A stretch of 44,181 bases of DNA from a bacterium (GCA_030606215.1 JAUWGW010000012.1:1-44181), one strand, 5' to 3'; positions 1-7,281 are shown, counted from the stretch's first letter. Translations and numbers: made by a program. Notes: generated by a model not told the origin, from the sequence alone.

Positions 1-311
1 ACAGAAAATATAACACATACCGAATATCTTGTCAAGTAAAAAACAAAGAATGTTAGCACTATATATAATATAAAAAAATAAGGCTGTGCGACGGGATGGC
101 TAGAAAGATTGTAAAAAAAGTGGCGAAAAAGGCTTGTCAAGGAACAAATTTATATACATTTACATGAAAAGTGGGAAAGACTCAAATTTTTCTTGACGGA
201 GGATGGAAATGAGTGATAATATCAATGATGAGTAAGGGTTTTTGAAAAACATAACTCGCTCAGTAAGTAAATTATGTAGAGTAAATTCAAGGTGACTGCA
301 GTATTTGAACT
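1..311. other. AT-rich stretch without a recognisable gene
   Basis: No convincing reading frame on either strand. The only signal seen is a plus-strand promoter-like pair, TTGACG at 193-198 and TAATAT at 217-222 with an 18-base gap, but it points into the 3' end of a minus-strand gene and has no coding sequence behind it. The stretch lies beyond the 3' end of the acetyltransferase gene and may hold the end of a transcription unit lying outside the window. Confidence 0.4.
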
Positions 312-1436
312 TTATACTTGATCAAGGTTAGGAATGTGGATTGGGAGAGGTAGTAATGCAGAAATTTCCCCAAAATTCCCGCGCTCGGGGAAAGGCCCTC
401 CAATAAGAAGTCTCACTCCATCTCTTTCATCAATCTCTATATAAGGCTCTATTTTCTCTTTTGATATACGAAAGACACCGTTAATATAATTAATAGCAAC
501 AATATCCACCTCTTCTCCAGAACGAAGTCCTAAGGAGATAGAGAAATCTTTCAGGTTTAATTTAGACGCTCTTTTCTCAAGAATAGGAGTAAAAAGTTTT
601 AGAAGCTCGAAACAGTTATTAATCCTGAACATTCCCTCATAAGTTAAATTCCAGTAACTTGCTATCTTCATAAGTCTATTGAAACGCTCTGTATCTTCCA
701 TTCGCATAGTCACTTCTGCTTCCCTTACAAAACACCATTCCATTACTGCTTTTATCAATGAGGATTCTTTCCCTGATGGAGACACTACCTCATTTATCAT
801 CAGCTTATCATCCGCAGTCTGTCCACAAAGATAGCCATCCGCTCCTATCCAGATACGATTTCCAGCCCGTCGCAGAACACCTCCGTCTTTCTTTCCTCTA
901 TCTACACGAAATCTTTGAGTATGATTAAGTTCAATAACTTTGGACTGAGCTTCTTCAAGCAAAATTTCCCGCACGATAGAAGGATCAATCCCCCCTCTTG
1001 CCAGAGAACGTTCTGTCAGATGCAGTAACACTTTCTCCCCTGCAACTTCCCAACCAAAATTCCTATAACGCTGGCGGGCACCCCACAGTACAGAAAGTGA
1101 CCAGTTCCTGCTCTGCATCTCCTCTATAACATGCTGTAGAAGTTTTCCCATATATCCCTTTCCACGCTTCTCAGGTAGTGTAGCTACACCACCTATACCA
1201 CCCAGAATTATCTTCACCTCATCCGCAACCACCTCTAAGGGAAATAATCCTACATGGGATACAATTTCCCCATCTCTTTCAATTATATGAAAACACTGCA
1301 GATATTCTTCCTCGGGGCGGTAAAGGTAGGGATAGTGTTCAGGGAAAAATCCACGTTTATGTCCATAAGACCTTTCAAGAAAACGCATAAAAGCTTCCCA
1401 TTCATCCTTCCTCACCTGTCTGATTATCTCTATCAC
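312..1436 (-). CDS. Eis-like GNAT N-acetyltransferase
   Basis: A 374-residue protein of the GNAT superfamily, which moves an acetyl group from acetyl-CoA to an amine. The N-terminal third holds the acetyl-CoA-binding motif A (GGVATLPEKRGKGYMGKLL, about residues 82-100), with the basic R-G-K-G-Y-M-G loop that grips the pyrophosphate of CoA. Length and the long tail after the GNAT core fit the Eis/predicted-acetyltransferase family (GNAT, second GNAT-like fold, SCP2-like C-terminus), not short single-domain GNATs. The start is GTG at 1434-1436, supported by a GGAGG ribosome site (1444-1448 on the complement) and a promoter just upstream. Substrate unknown; Eis relatives acetylate aminoglycosides or protein lysines, but nothing here tells which. 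It stands alone, divergent from the 1589 gene. Confidence 0.85.
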   Translation of the reverse strand: MIEIIRQVRKDEWEAFMRFLERSYGHKRGFFPEHYPYLYRPEEEYLQCFHIIERDGEIVSHVGLFPLEVVADEVKIILGGIGGVATLPEKRGKGYMGKLLQHVIEEMQSRNWSLSVLWGARQRYRNFGWEVAGEKVLLHLTERSLARGGIDPSIVREILLEEAQSKVIELNHTQRFRVDRGKKDGGVLRRAGNRIWIGADGYLCGQTADDKLMINEVVSPSGKESSLIKAVMEWCFVREAEVTMRMEDTERFNRLMKIASYWNLTYEGMFRINNCFELLKLFTPILEKRASKLNLKDFSISLGLRSGEEVDIVAINYINGVFRISKEKIEPYIEIDERDGVRLLIGGPFPERGNFGEISALLPLPIHIPNLDQV

Positions 1437-1468
1437 TTTTTAGTCCTCCACAGCTATTTTTAACCTAA

Positions 1469-1497
1469 ATATTATCACCAATTTTATTTCTGGACAA
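1469..1497 (-). promoter_or_regulatory. promoter of the acetyltransferase gene
   Basis: On the minus strand TTGTCC (1492-1497), a 17-base gap and TAATAT (1469-1474), with TGA directly before the -10 as an extended -10 element. The GTG start with its GGAGG site lies about 33 bases downstream. Confidence 0.6.
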
Positions 1498-1552
1498 GGA
1501 AATTTTTTGACCTTCTGAAGAATCGATTTTTCAGAGAATAATCAAGAATAGT

Positions 1553-1582
1553 TTGACCCCAGGGTTGAAGCTGTGCTAATAT
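1553..1582 (+). promoter_or_regulatory. promoter of the 1589 gene, probably leaderless
   Basis: TTGACC (1553-1558), 18 bases, TAATAT (1577-1582), preceded by TGC as an extended -10. The expected start of transcription, about 7 bases after the -10, coincides with the ATG at 1589, and there is no Shine-Dalgarno sequence, so the message would be leaderless. It is divergent from the acetyltransferase promoter. Confidence 0.6.
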
Positions 1583-1588
1583 CCCTCT

Positions 1589-1900
1589 ATGAAATGGTTT
1601 GCGAGACTATGGAAAAAAGTATCAGAGCATAAGACTGCACATGGCGAGCCCCTGTATCTATATATCCAGTGTGAAAAGTGCGGCGAGAAGTTGAAAGTGC
1701 TGGTAAAGAAAGAAACAGACCTTGAAAGAGTGTATGAGGAAGAGAAAGGGGGTTCTGCATATAGACTTATAAAAGAAGCCATGGATAGTAAATGTTTTTC
1801 CATTATAACTGTAAGGGCTGAGTTTGACATAAATAAAGACATTATCTCAAGAGACATCAGTAACGGACGTTTCATAACCGAGGAGGAATACCTGAGTTGA
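1589..1900 (+). CDS. small protein with one CxxC knuckle, coupled to an epimerase
   Basis: A 103-residue protein that I cannot assign to a named family. It opens with a basic, aromatic segment (MKWFARLWKKV), followed by a beta-rich stretch with CEKCGEKLKVLV (about residues 28-39), which looks like half of a zinc knuckle; one more cysteine lies near residue 71. A complete four-cysteine site is not present, so metal binding would need a dimer or may be absent. The ATG lies at the predicted transcription start with no ribosome site. Its stop (TGA, 1898-1900) overlaps the TTG start of the epimerase in TTGA, so the two are probably translationally coupled and may act together. Codon use and conserved spacing support a real gene; function unknown. 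Confidence 0.65.
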   Translation: MKWFARLWKKVSEHKTAHGEPLYLYIQCEKCGEKLKVLVKKETDLERVYEEEKGGSAYRLIKEAMDSKCFSIITVRAEFDINKDIISRDISNGRFITEEEYLS

Positions 1901-3411
1901 GATACAGTAAGTATAGTGATTTAGACCATAAGCTCAGGGAAGCGATAGATAGAAAACGATGGAGTGCTGTCCAGAAGATATCTCTAACCCTATTTAATTC
2001 TCTAAGCAAAAAGGTCTCTAAGGAAAAGAGAGCCTTCTTTGATGAAAAACAAGCAAAACCAATGCCCAGTGGCGAACCTGCACAAACTATTTTAATCACA
2101 GGAGGAGCCGGATTTATCGGGTCACACCTCATAGAAGAGTTACTCAGGGAGGGACATTCTGTAGTAGCAATAGATAACTTCAATGAGGTCTATGAGCCAT
2201 ATAAAAAATGGCAGAATGTAGAACGTTTTACAGGCTTACCGAGATTTAAATTAGTTGTGGGTGATATAAGGGATACGGTCGCTCTTAATCGTGCATTCAG
2301 ATTGGCTTATGAATCAGGCAAAGGGGATTTTCAAGTCATTCACTTAGCTGCCCTGGCAGGAGTAATCCAGTCAATTCCCAAATCAGAACCAATAGCTCCT
2401 CTCAATGATAAACAGGCTGCCGGATACTCTCCGGCAGATAGAGAATATTATGAGGTCAATATCATGGGCACGGCTAATGTCCTGGTTCTATCCAGGCGTT
2501 ATGGGGCAAAGAATATAGTAGCGGCCTCTTCCTCATCAGTCTATGGAGGAAATGAAAATCCACCATTTAAGGAAACAGATGATACCGATAGACCACTCGG
2601 CCCCTATGCAGCAAGTAAGAAGATGAATGAATATCAGGCCTGGACATATTATCTGAACCATAACATCCCAATAACAATGCTTAGGTATTTTACCGTTTAT
2701 GGAATAAGGGGAAGGCCGGAGATGGTCTTCTGGTCTTTCTTTGATAATATGAGAAAGGGCTTGCCTATAAAGCAGAGAGGTCCTGATACCTCTACCAGAA
2801 GCTACACCCATATCAGCGATGTCACCAGAGGGATGATTGCATGCACCAGAGAAAAGTATATTAGAGAGAACTTCTATAAGAAAAAGAAGAGGTATTTATT
2901 GGCAGAACGGAAGGGAACAAAAGTTTCTCTTGATGATAGGGACGCGGTAGAGGTATTGAATATAGGTGGCTCTCAGACGGTAGAATTAGGGTACCTGAGG
3001 AAATTGATGGCTAAAAACCTCGGGGTAAAGCCTGAAGTGGATATGCAAAAACCAAATCCAGCAGAAGTACCGGTATCAAGCGCCATCACCTGTAAGGCCG
3101 AACATCTAATTGGGTATAAGGCTCGCATGACTATTGAGAGAGGCGTTGAAGAATATGGCAGGTGGTATCACATTCAGGAAAGATATCAGCCGGTCTACGA
3201 CCGCTACCGCAATCTAAGAGATAAGATGAAGGGAAAGCGAGGTAGAGTTTCCGCTAATGATTTGAAAAAGGCGATTGATGTGGCAGAGCAGCTTAAGCGA
3301 TTGCTCATAGAGTTGGATCCGGATAAGATTAAGGTAGACAAGAGCGAGTACTTGGTGGCTTATAACTACCTCGCGGAAACCTATGGGCTGATTCAGAAGA
3401 TTGCGTGGTGA
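1897..3411 (+). CDS. NAD-dependent epimerase/dehydratase with N- and C-terminal extensions
   Basis: An extended short-chain dehydrogenase (504 residues) of the nucleotide-sugar epimerase type. The Rossmann motif GGAGFIGSHL lies at about residues 68-77; the catalytic Y-x-x-x-K is PYAASKK near residue 232, after the conserved serines of AASSSSVYGG. The mid-part (LRYFTVYGIRGRPEM) resembles UDP-glucuronate 4-epimerases. Unusual are a helical extension of about 65 residues before the Rossmann fold and a charged C-terminal extension of about 80 residues. I chose TTG at 1897 because AGGAGG (1880-1885) precedes it at 11 bases and it overlaps the stop of the previous gene; the internal ATG at 2062 has no ribosome site. 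Likely role: sugar-nucleotide supply for cell-surface polysaccharide; the exact substrate is unknown. Confidence 0.85.
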   Translation: MRYSKYSDLDHKLREAIDRKRWSAVQKISLTLFNSLSKKVSKEKRAFFDEKQAKPMPSGEPAQTILITGGAGFIGSHLIEELLREGHSVVAIDNFNEVYEPYKKWQNVERFTGLPRFKLVVGDIRDTVALNRAFRLAYESGKGDFQVIHLAALAGVIQSIPKSEPIAPLNDKQAAGYSPADREYYEVNIMGTANVLVLSRRYGAKNIVAASSSSVYGGNENPPFKETDDTDRPLGPYAASKKMNEYQAWTYYLNHNIPITMLRYFTVYGIRGRPEMVFWSFFDNMRKGLPIKQRGPDTSTRSYTHISDVTRGMIACTREKYIRENFYKKKKRYLLAERKGTKVSLDDRDAVEVLNIGGSQTVELGYLRKLMAKNLGVKPEVDMQKPNPAEVPVSSAITCKAEHLIGYKARMTIERGVEEYGRWYHIQERYQPVYDRYRNLRDKMKGKRGRVSANDLKKAIDVAEQLKRLLIELDPDKIKVDKSEYLVAYNYLAETYGLIQKIAW

Positions 3412-3437
3412 AATATAACAGAACCTGAAATTGGTTT

Positions 3438-3514
3438 GCCCACGTAGCTCAGTTTGGTAGAGCACGGCATTCGTAATGCTGAGGCCGGGGGTTCGAAGCC
3501 CTCCGTGGGCTCCA
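3438..3514 (+). tRNA. tRNA-Thr (anticodon CGT)
   Basis: A complete 77-nt cloverleaf: acceptor arms GCCCACG (from 3438) and CGTGGGC (to 3510), D-arm AGCTC...GAGC, anticodon stem CGGCA/TGCTG with loop TTCGTAA, T-arm GGGGGTTCGAAGCCCTC, discriminator T and encoded CCA at 3512-3514. The anticodon CGT reads ACG, hence threonine. Its 3' end faces the 3' end of tRNA-Gln (minus strand) across the small AT-rich island. Confidence 0.95.
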
Positions 3515-3620
3515 TCATTTACGAGAATTGGAATGGCTGGGCATCTCAACCCATGTTAGAACAGAGACGAGAATTTTCAGATAAAGAAAAAGAAAGAATT
3601 TTGTCCCTCAAAACGAAGTC

Positions 3621-3659
3621 GCCATCTGGAAGGTGGCTCATTCTGACAAATCAGAATGA
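3621..3659. repeat. two adjacent hairpins, the second of the TCATTCTGA family
   Basis: GCCATCT (3621-3627) pairs with AGGTGGC (3631-3637), one G-T pair. TCATTCTGA (3638-3646) pairs perfectly with TCAGAATGA (3651-3659) over a 4-base loop. The same TCATTCTGA/TCAGAATGA arms reappear in the MITE-like element near 24.8 kb, which suggests a dispersed palindromic repeat. It lies downstream of tRNA-Thr and could also serve as a transcription stop, though no T-run follows. Confidence 0.6.
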
Positions 3660-3698
3660 CGAACCTGCTTTTTCCACCACACATATCTAAATAAATAC

Positions 3699-3739
3699 TT
3701 TACACTACTAAAATTAAATATTATAATATTGTAGTGTAA
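3699..3739 (+). promoter_or_regulatory. promoter inside a spaced palindrome (operator copy 1)
   Basis: TTTACA (3699-3704), 17 bases, TATAAT (3722-3727) is a near-consensus promoter for the two-gene cassette. It is bracketed by TTACACTAC (3700-3708) and its exact inverted copy GTAGTGTAA (3731-3739), 22 bases apart. The left arm covers the -35 and the right arm covers the expected transcription start, as expected for an operator. A GGAG ribosome site (3740-3743) follows at the right distance from the ATG at 3751. Confidence 0.7.
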
Positions 3740-3750
3740 GGAGATTTGAA

Positions 3751-4041
3751 ATGGAAGTTCTAAAGGGAATACTAAACGAAAGTAAAGACTACTATAAAAA
3801 GGAACAAAAAGAATTAAATAAAGAATTATCTAAATTGCCAAAAGGCAGTATTAAAAAAAGAAAATTTGGCAATGGATTCTACTATTATCTACAACATAGA
3901 GAGGGCGAAAAAGTTATTCATGATTATTTGGGCAAATCTGAACCGAAAGAACTCATCAAAAAAATAAAGAGACGCAAAGCATTAGAAAAGGAATTAAAGA
4001 AAGTCAAGGAATCCCTCAAATTACTTTTAAAAGCAAAATGA
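3751..4041 (+). CDS. small basic protein, likely partner of the nucleotidyltransferase
   Basis: A 96-residue, lysine-rich protein. The N-terminal half is helical and charged, followed by GSIKKRKFGNGFYYYLQHREGEK (about residues 31-53), a small beta unit (YYYLQ..REG.K...Y.G) that recurs in short DNA-associated proteins and antitoxin-like partners, and then a long basic helix (residues 70-96) with coiled-coil character. It overlaps the next gene by four bases (ATGA), starts behind a good GGAG site, and its promoter is embedded in a palindrome. I infer, without proof, that it is the DNA-binding, autoregulating half of a two-gene toxin-antitoxin-like module. The region is visibly more AT-rich than its neighbours, which suggests transfer. 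Confidence 0.7.
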   Translation: MEVLKGILNESKDYYKKEQKELNKELSKLPKGSIKKRKFGNGFYYYLQHREGEKVIHDYLGKSEPKELIKKIKRRKALEKELKKVKESLKLLLKAK

Positions 4042-4724
4042 TAAAAGTTGTAAAAGATATTTTGAAGATTTTTGATGAAAACGAATTATGGGAAGAAGGC
4101 ATTGAATTAATAGGTAGCTGGTGCTTTCTATTGTATCAGAAACATTTTAAAGTAAAAAAATACCCATTGCGAACTACCGATATAGACTTTCTTATTCCTT
4201 TTCCCTATAAAGGGAAAACCAATATAGACCTTACCAAACAATTTGAGCAAATAGGCTTTAGACTAGGTTTTAATAGTGATGGTTCTTTTTATCTCCGGAG
4301 TGCTGAAATAAAAATTGAGTTTTTATCACCTGAAAAAGGGCCTGGAACAGACAAAGCATTTGAAATAAAAAAGCTATCTTTAAAAACAACACCATTACGA
4401 TTTTTAGATATATTATCGAAAGACAAAGTTATTGTAAAAGAAGGCAATTTAGATATTTCTATTCCTTCCCCTCTTAACTTTTGCCTACATAAACTACTTA
4501 TAGCACAACGAAGAAAAAAGGAGCCCAAAAAATTGAATGATATAGAGCAAGCTGTTTATACTCTTGAAGCTGTTGATCTGGAACAGTTTAAAAATGAATA
4601 TGATAAATTATTTAAGAAATCAAAGAGGTATATCATGCGAAGTTTGGAAGAAGCCAGAGAACTAATACCACTTCAAGAGAATATCATAAGCAAAACTATC
4701 ATTACACTACAAAATCAAAAATGA
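4038..4724 (+). CDS. nucleotidyltransferase of the GSU2403/AbiEii-like kind
   Basis: A 228-residue protein with the minimal polymerase-beta nucleotidyltransferase signature: GSW (about residues 26-28) followed by RTTDIDFLIPFP (about 45-56), whose D-x-D would hold the metal ions. The later region (PSPLNFCLHKLLIAQRRKK) resembles the helical part of GSU2403-family proteins. Relatives act as toxin halves of type IV or MNT-type toxin-antitoxin systems or transfer nucleotides to RNA or protein; which applies here is unknown. It is co-translated with the preceding small gene. Its last codons and its stop (TGA, 4722-4724) lie inside the second copy of the TTACACTAC palindrome, so the gene end is part of the repeated module. 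It is AT-rich compared with the flanking housekeeping genes. Confidence 0.75.
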   Translation: MIKVVKDILKIFDENELWEEGIELIGSWCFLLYQKHFKVKKYPLRTTDIDFLIPFPYKGKTNIDLTKQFEQIGFRLGFNSDGSFYLRSAEIKIEFLSPEKGPGTDKAFEIKKLSLKTTPLRFLDILSKDKVIVKEGNLDISIPSPLNFCLHKLLIAQRRKKEPKKLNDIEQAVYTLEAVDLEQFKNEYDKLFKKSKRYIMRSLEEARELIPLQENIISKTIITLQNQK

Positions 4725-4741
4725 GCGCAAATGTAGTGTAA
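4702..4741. repeat. spaced palindrome (operator copy 2)
   Basis: TTACACTAC (4702-4710), 22 bases, GTAGTGTAA (4733-4741): same arms and same spacing as the copy at 3700-3739, although the 22 bases between differ. It overlaps the 3' end of the nucleotidyltransferase gene and lies 21 bases before the recombinase remnant. No clear promoter is visible inside this copy. Confidence 0.75.
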
Positions 4742-4762
4742 CTTTATATAGGAGAAACAATC

Positions 4763-4819
4763 ATTAAGTATCTCATTTACGCAAGAAAATCTACTGATGA
4801 GGAAGATAAGCAAATTCTC
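4763..4819 (+). pseudogene. N-terminal remnant of a large serine recombinase
   Basis: Read from ATT at 4763 the sequence gives KYLIYARKSTDEEDKQIL, the typical opening of large serine recombinases (Y-x-R-x-S with the catalytic serine, then TDEEDKQ). A fair ribosome site (AGGAG, about 4750-4754) lies upstream, so ATT probably replaces a lost ATG. The match ends at about 4819; the frame then runs through unrelated codons into tRNA-Gln, so only about 19 residues remain. This is a scar of an integrated element next to the 3' end of tRNA-Gln. Too short to be active. Identification rests on recognition of the N-terminal motif only. Confidence 0.6.
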
Positions 4820-4854
4820 TTTTCTATTTCAAAAAAACTGCCTTATGCGATAAC

Positions 4855-4928
4855 TGGCTGGGGCGGGAGGATTCGAACCTCCGATCCAGGCTCCAAAGGC
4901 CTGTGTCTTACCGCTTGACGACGCCCCA
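4855..4928 (-). tRNA. tRNA-Gln (anticodon TTG)
   Basis: A complete 74-nt cloverleaf on the minus strand: acceptor TGGGGCG/CGCCCCA, anticodon stem CAGGC/GCCTG around loop CTTTGGA (anticodon TTG, reads CAA), T-arm GGAGGTTCGAATCCTCC, encoded CCA at the 3' end (4855-4857). It lies four bases after the spoVG stop, so it is probably cut from the ispE-spoVG transcript. In many bacteria ispE is followed by tRNA-Gln and then prs; prs is missing here and the recombinase scar lies in its place. Confidence 0.95.
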
Positions 4929-4932
4929 AACA

Positions 4933-5334
4933 CTATTCTGCGGCTGGCGTTTCTACCGCAGTATCAGCTGATTTCTCCCTTTCATATGCCTCAAGCACAG
5001 CTTTCTGTATGTATTCTCTGGCTTCAGTAGTTATTGGATGAGCAATGTCGCGGTGTTCTTCCTTATTGTTACCGGGTTTCCGGTCTCTGGCAATTCCCTC
5101 TAAGTTTGTCCCACACTGGTTGCAGAATCTGCTGCCCATTACATTTTTATAGTTGCAGCGAGGGCAGTTCTCCCTGAGCTTACGACTCGGCATTGCTACA
5201 AACAACCCATTTCTCCCGTCAATTACTCTCAAATCGCGAACAACAAAAGCGTTGTCAAAAGTCACCGTCGCATACGCTCTGAGCTTCCTATCTTGTTGTT
5301 CTCTCAAATAGATTTTGACTTCAGTGATTTCCAC
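4933..5334 (-). CDS. spoVG: SpoVG regulator with an inserted zinc ribbon
   Basis: SpoVG is a small RNA/DNA-binding regulator. Residues 1-53 ([10 protein letters not shown]... [22 protein letters not shown]) and about 92-118 ([26 protein letters not shown]) are classic SpoVG sequence, normally joined directly. Here about 38 residues separate them, holding CPRC (57-60) and CNQC (71-74), a four-cysteine zinc ribbon, in the loop where ordinary SpoVG has only a few residues. Total length is 133 instead of the usual 85-100. The start overlaps the end of ispE by 14 bases, so translation is coupled; the ispE-spoVG order is also known from Bacillus. The insertion probably adds a nucleic-acid- or protein-binding surface (inference). 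Confidence 0.9.
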   Translation of the reverse strand: MEITEVKIYLREQQDRKLRAYATVTFDNAFVVRDLRVIDGRNGLFVAMPSRKLRENCPRCNYKNVMGSRFCNQCGTNLEGIARDRKPGNNKEEHRDIAHPITTEAREYIQKAVLEAYEREKSADTAVETPAAE

Positions 5335-6277
5335 TTGTTTCCTCCTCTACAAGAAAATTCGTTGATGCGCCGCCCGTTTCCCCTTCCCCTCTATATGTCC
5401 TTGTTATATAGACCCTTTCCTCCTTTCTTCTCATTGAAATCTCTTTTGCAATTCTCTTCGTTTTCTCACTATCGGGAAAAAGTCCGAAGACGACCGGGCC
5501 GCTTCCGCTCATCAACGCGCCAGCTGCCCCCTCTTGCAAAAGTTCCCTTTTAATACTGCCAATGACAGGATACTTCGGCACAACAACTTCCTCAAATCTG
5601 TTGAATAGAAACTTGGAAATCATGCTCAAATCTCCTGACTGAAAAGTGTCTATAATCATTTTAGAGTCCTTCTTACTCCCTGTCAATTCCAAATGCAAAC
5701 TTTCATACGCCCGCTTCGTGGATACAGCAAAAGAGGGAGCAACCAGAATAAGCCGGCTATCCGGCAGTGAAGGAATATCCGTCAGTTCATTCCCCCTTCC
5801 TTTCCCGAGGAGAGTCCCCCCTGAAAAGGCTGAAGAATCATCATTTGCGAGATGAATAAAAAATGCTATATCAGTTCCAACCTTTCCTGACAGATTGAGC
5901 AGACTGTCTTTTGTCAGCCCTAAATTCCAGAGCTGGTTCAAGGCAATAAATGCGCCCGCCGCATTGCTGCTCGCCCCGCCAAGACCTGAGGCAACCGGTA
6001 TTCTCTTCTCTATTTCAACTCTGACACCACACTTAACGCCTGTCTCATCCAGCAAGAGTTGTGCAGCTTTGAAAATGAGATTCCTTTCATCTGTCGGGAC
6101 TGAACTGTCACTACAATATATGTCCACTCCGCTTTTCTTTACTCTGAAAAAAAGTCGGTCATACAGTTCGATTGTCTGCATGACCGTTGTTACTTCGTGG
6201 TAACCGTCGTCCCTTTCCCCTAGAATTTCCAGGAAAAGGTTTATCTTTGCGGGGCAATCTACCCTTATTTCTTCCAT
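5321..6277 (-). CDS. ispE: 4-diphosphocytidyl-2-C-methyl-D-erythritol kinase
   Basis: Phosphorylates the 2-hydroxyl of CDP-methylerythritol with ATP in the non-mevalonate (MEP) route to isoprenoids. A GHMP kinase of 318 residues: N-terminal [22 protein letters not shown] with the substrate-binding lysine and the D-G-Y-H motif, ATP-binding glycine-rich loop [17 protein letters not shown] (about residues 94-110), and C-terminal [18 protein letters not shown] (about 250-267). Length is slightly above the usual 280-300. The ATG (6277) has no Shine-Dalgarno sequence; an array of heptanucleotide repeats ends one base before it, an unusual initiation region. It overlaps spoVG. Confidence 0.95.
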   Translation of the reverse strand: MEEIRVDCPAKINLFLEILGERDDGYHEVTTVMQTIELYDRLFFRVKKSGVDIYCSDSSVPTDERNLIFKAAQLLLDETGVKCGVRVEIEKRIPVASGLGGASSNAAGAFIALNQLWNLGLTKDSLLNLSGKVGTDIAFFIHLANDDSSAFSGGTLLGKGRGNELTDIPSLPDSRLILVAPSFAVSTKRAYESLHLELTGSKKDSKMIIDTFQSGDLSMISKFLFNRFEEVVVPKYPVIGSIKRELLQEGAAGALMSGSGPVVFGLFPDSEKTKRIAKEISMRRKEERVYITRTYRGEGETGGASTNFLVEEETSGNH

Positions 6278-6278
6278 T

Positions 6279-6320
6279 TTTCAGCTTTCAGTCCTCAGCC
6301 GTCAGTTCTCAGCTTTCAAT
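6279..6320. repeat. tandem heptanucleotide repeats, consensus NNTCAGY
   Basis: Six uninterrupted 7-base units, each of the form NNTCAGC or NNTCAGT (the sixth, TTTCAAT, is degenerate). On the ispE coding strand they read RCTGANN and end one base before the ispE ATG. A shorter array of the same consensus lies at 27665-27685 after tRNA-Ser. Confidence 0.8.
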
Positions 6321-6360
6321 TAATAAGTTGCAGCTGATGGATGATAGCCAACCACCTGAT

Positions 6361-7230
6361 TTAATAAATCACTTTGTTGAGAGGGTAGCCAATAATTCCC
6401 TGTGCACCTGCTCTTTTCAACTTCGGGATGATGTCCCGCGCGGTGCGTTCGTCAACTATCGTCTCCACTGCCGACCAGTCTTTCCCGCTTAGTCTGGATA
6501 CCGTCGGTGCTTTCATTGCCGGCAGAACTGAAAGAATCTTCTTTAATTTGCTATCGGGGACATTCATCTTAAGCCCCACTTTTCCCTCGGCAAGCAATGC
6601 CCCATTCAAAAGCATACCGAGGTTTTCAATTTTTTCTCTCTTCCATTTATTTCCAAAGCTTTCTTTATTGGCAATCAGTCTTGTGGTTGAGATGAGCAAT
6701 GTATCAATTATGCGCAGGTTATGAGCTTTCAGAGAGCTTCCGGTTTCTATCAGCTCCACAATTGCATCTGCCAGTTCCGGAGGTTTAGCTTCTGTTGCTC
6801 CCCACGAAAATTCAACTTCTGCTTTTACTCTGTGTTTCTTTAAATAATTTTTTGTAACATTGACAAGTTCTGTAGCAATTCTCTTCCCTTTAAGACCTGC
6901 CGCTGTCCTTATTCTAGAAGATTCAGGAACCGCCAGCACCCATCTGACTGGTGTGAATCCCTTCTTGGAATATGCAAGTTCAGCAACTTCTTTTACTGAA
7001 ACCCCACTTTCTTCAATCCAGTCTTTGCCAGTCAGGCCCGCATCCAGAACTCCATCTGAGACATATCCCGGTATTTCCTGAGCGCGGATTAACATTGGTT
7101 CAAGTTCCTCGTCATCAATGTTCGGGAAATAGGACCTTTCCCTCACACTGATACTAAACCCGGCTCTGCGAAAGATATCCAGCGTCGCTTCCTGCAAACT
7201 TCCTTTCGGCAATCCTATCTTTAATTTCAC
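6361..7230 (-). CDS. hisG: ATP phosphoribosyltransferase, long form
   Basis: Catalyses the first step of histidine synthesis, joining ATP and phosphoribosyl pyrophosphate. The 289-residue length and the C-terminal domain of about 80 residues (from [27 protein letters not shown] onward, ending [13 protein letters not shown]) show the long, histidine-regulated form that does not need HisZ. The N-terminus [21 protein letters not shown], the segment [12 protein letters not shown] and the PRPP loop region [18 protein letters not shown] (about residues 153-170) are diagnostic. Feedback inhibition by histidine through the C-terminal domain is family knowledge. No other his gene lies within the window, so the pathway is scattered. 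The ispE gene follows after about 80 bases. Confidence 0.95.
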   Translation of the reverse strand: MKLKIGLPKGSLQEATLDIFRRAGFSISVRERSYFPNIDDEELEPMLIRAQEIPGYVSDGVLDAGLTGKDWIEESGVSVKEVAELAYSKKGFTPVRWVLAVPESSRIRTAAGLKGKRIATELVNVTKNYLKKHRVKAEVEFSWGATEAKPPELADAIVELIETGSSLKAHNLRIIDTLLISTTRLIANKESFGNKWKREKIENLGMLLNGALLAEGKVGLKMNVPDSKLKKILSVLPAMKAPTVSRLSGKDWSAVETIVDERTARDIIPKLKRAGAQGIIGYPLNKVIY

Positions 7231-7281
7231 TCTTAAAACTCCCGGTTCACTACATTAACTTATACACCTTTGCATCCGATG

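Noticed and set aside
193-222. Promoter-like TTGACG/TAATAT pair on the plus strand
   Set aside because: No gene follows in that direction, and such matches are expected by chance in AT-rich DNA.
3454-3690. A 78-codon frame on the plus strand
   Set aside because: It begins inside tRNA-Thr and runs through the two hairpins; no ribosome site and no protein-like composition.
3700-4741. Insertion sequence with TTACACTAC terminal repeats
   Set aside because: The repeats are spaced palindromes at each end, not simple terminal repeats, and no transposase is encoded; regulatory sites are the simpler reading.
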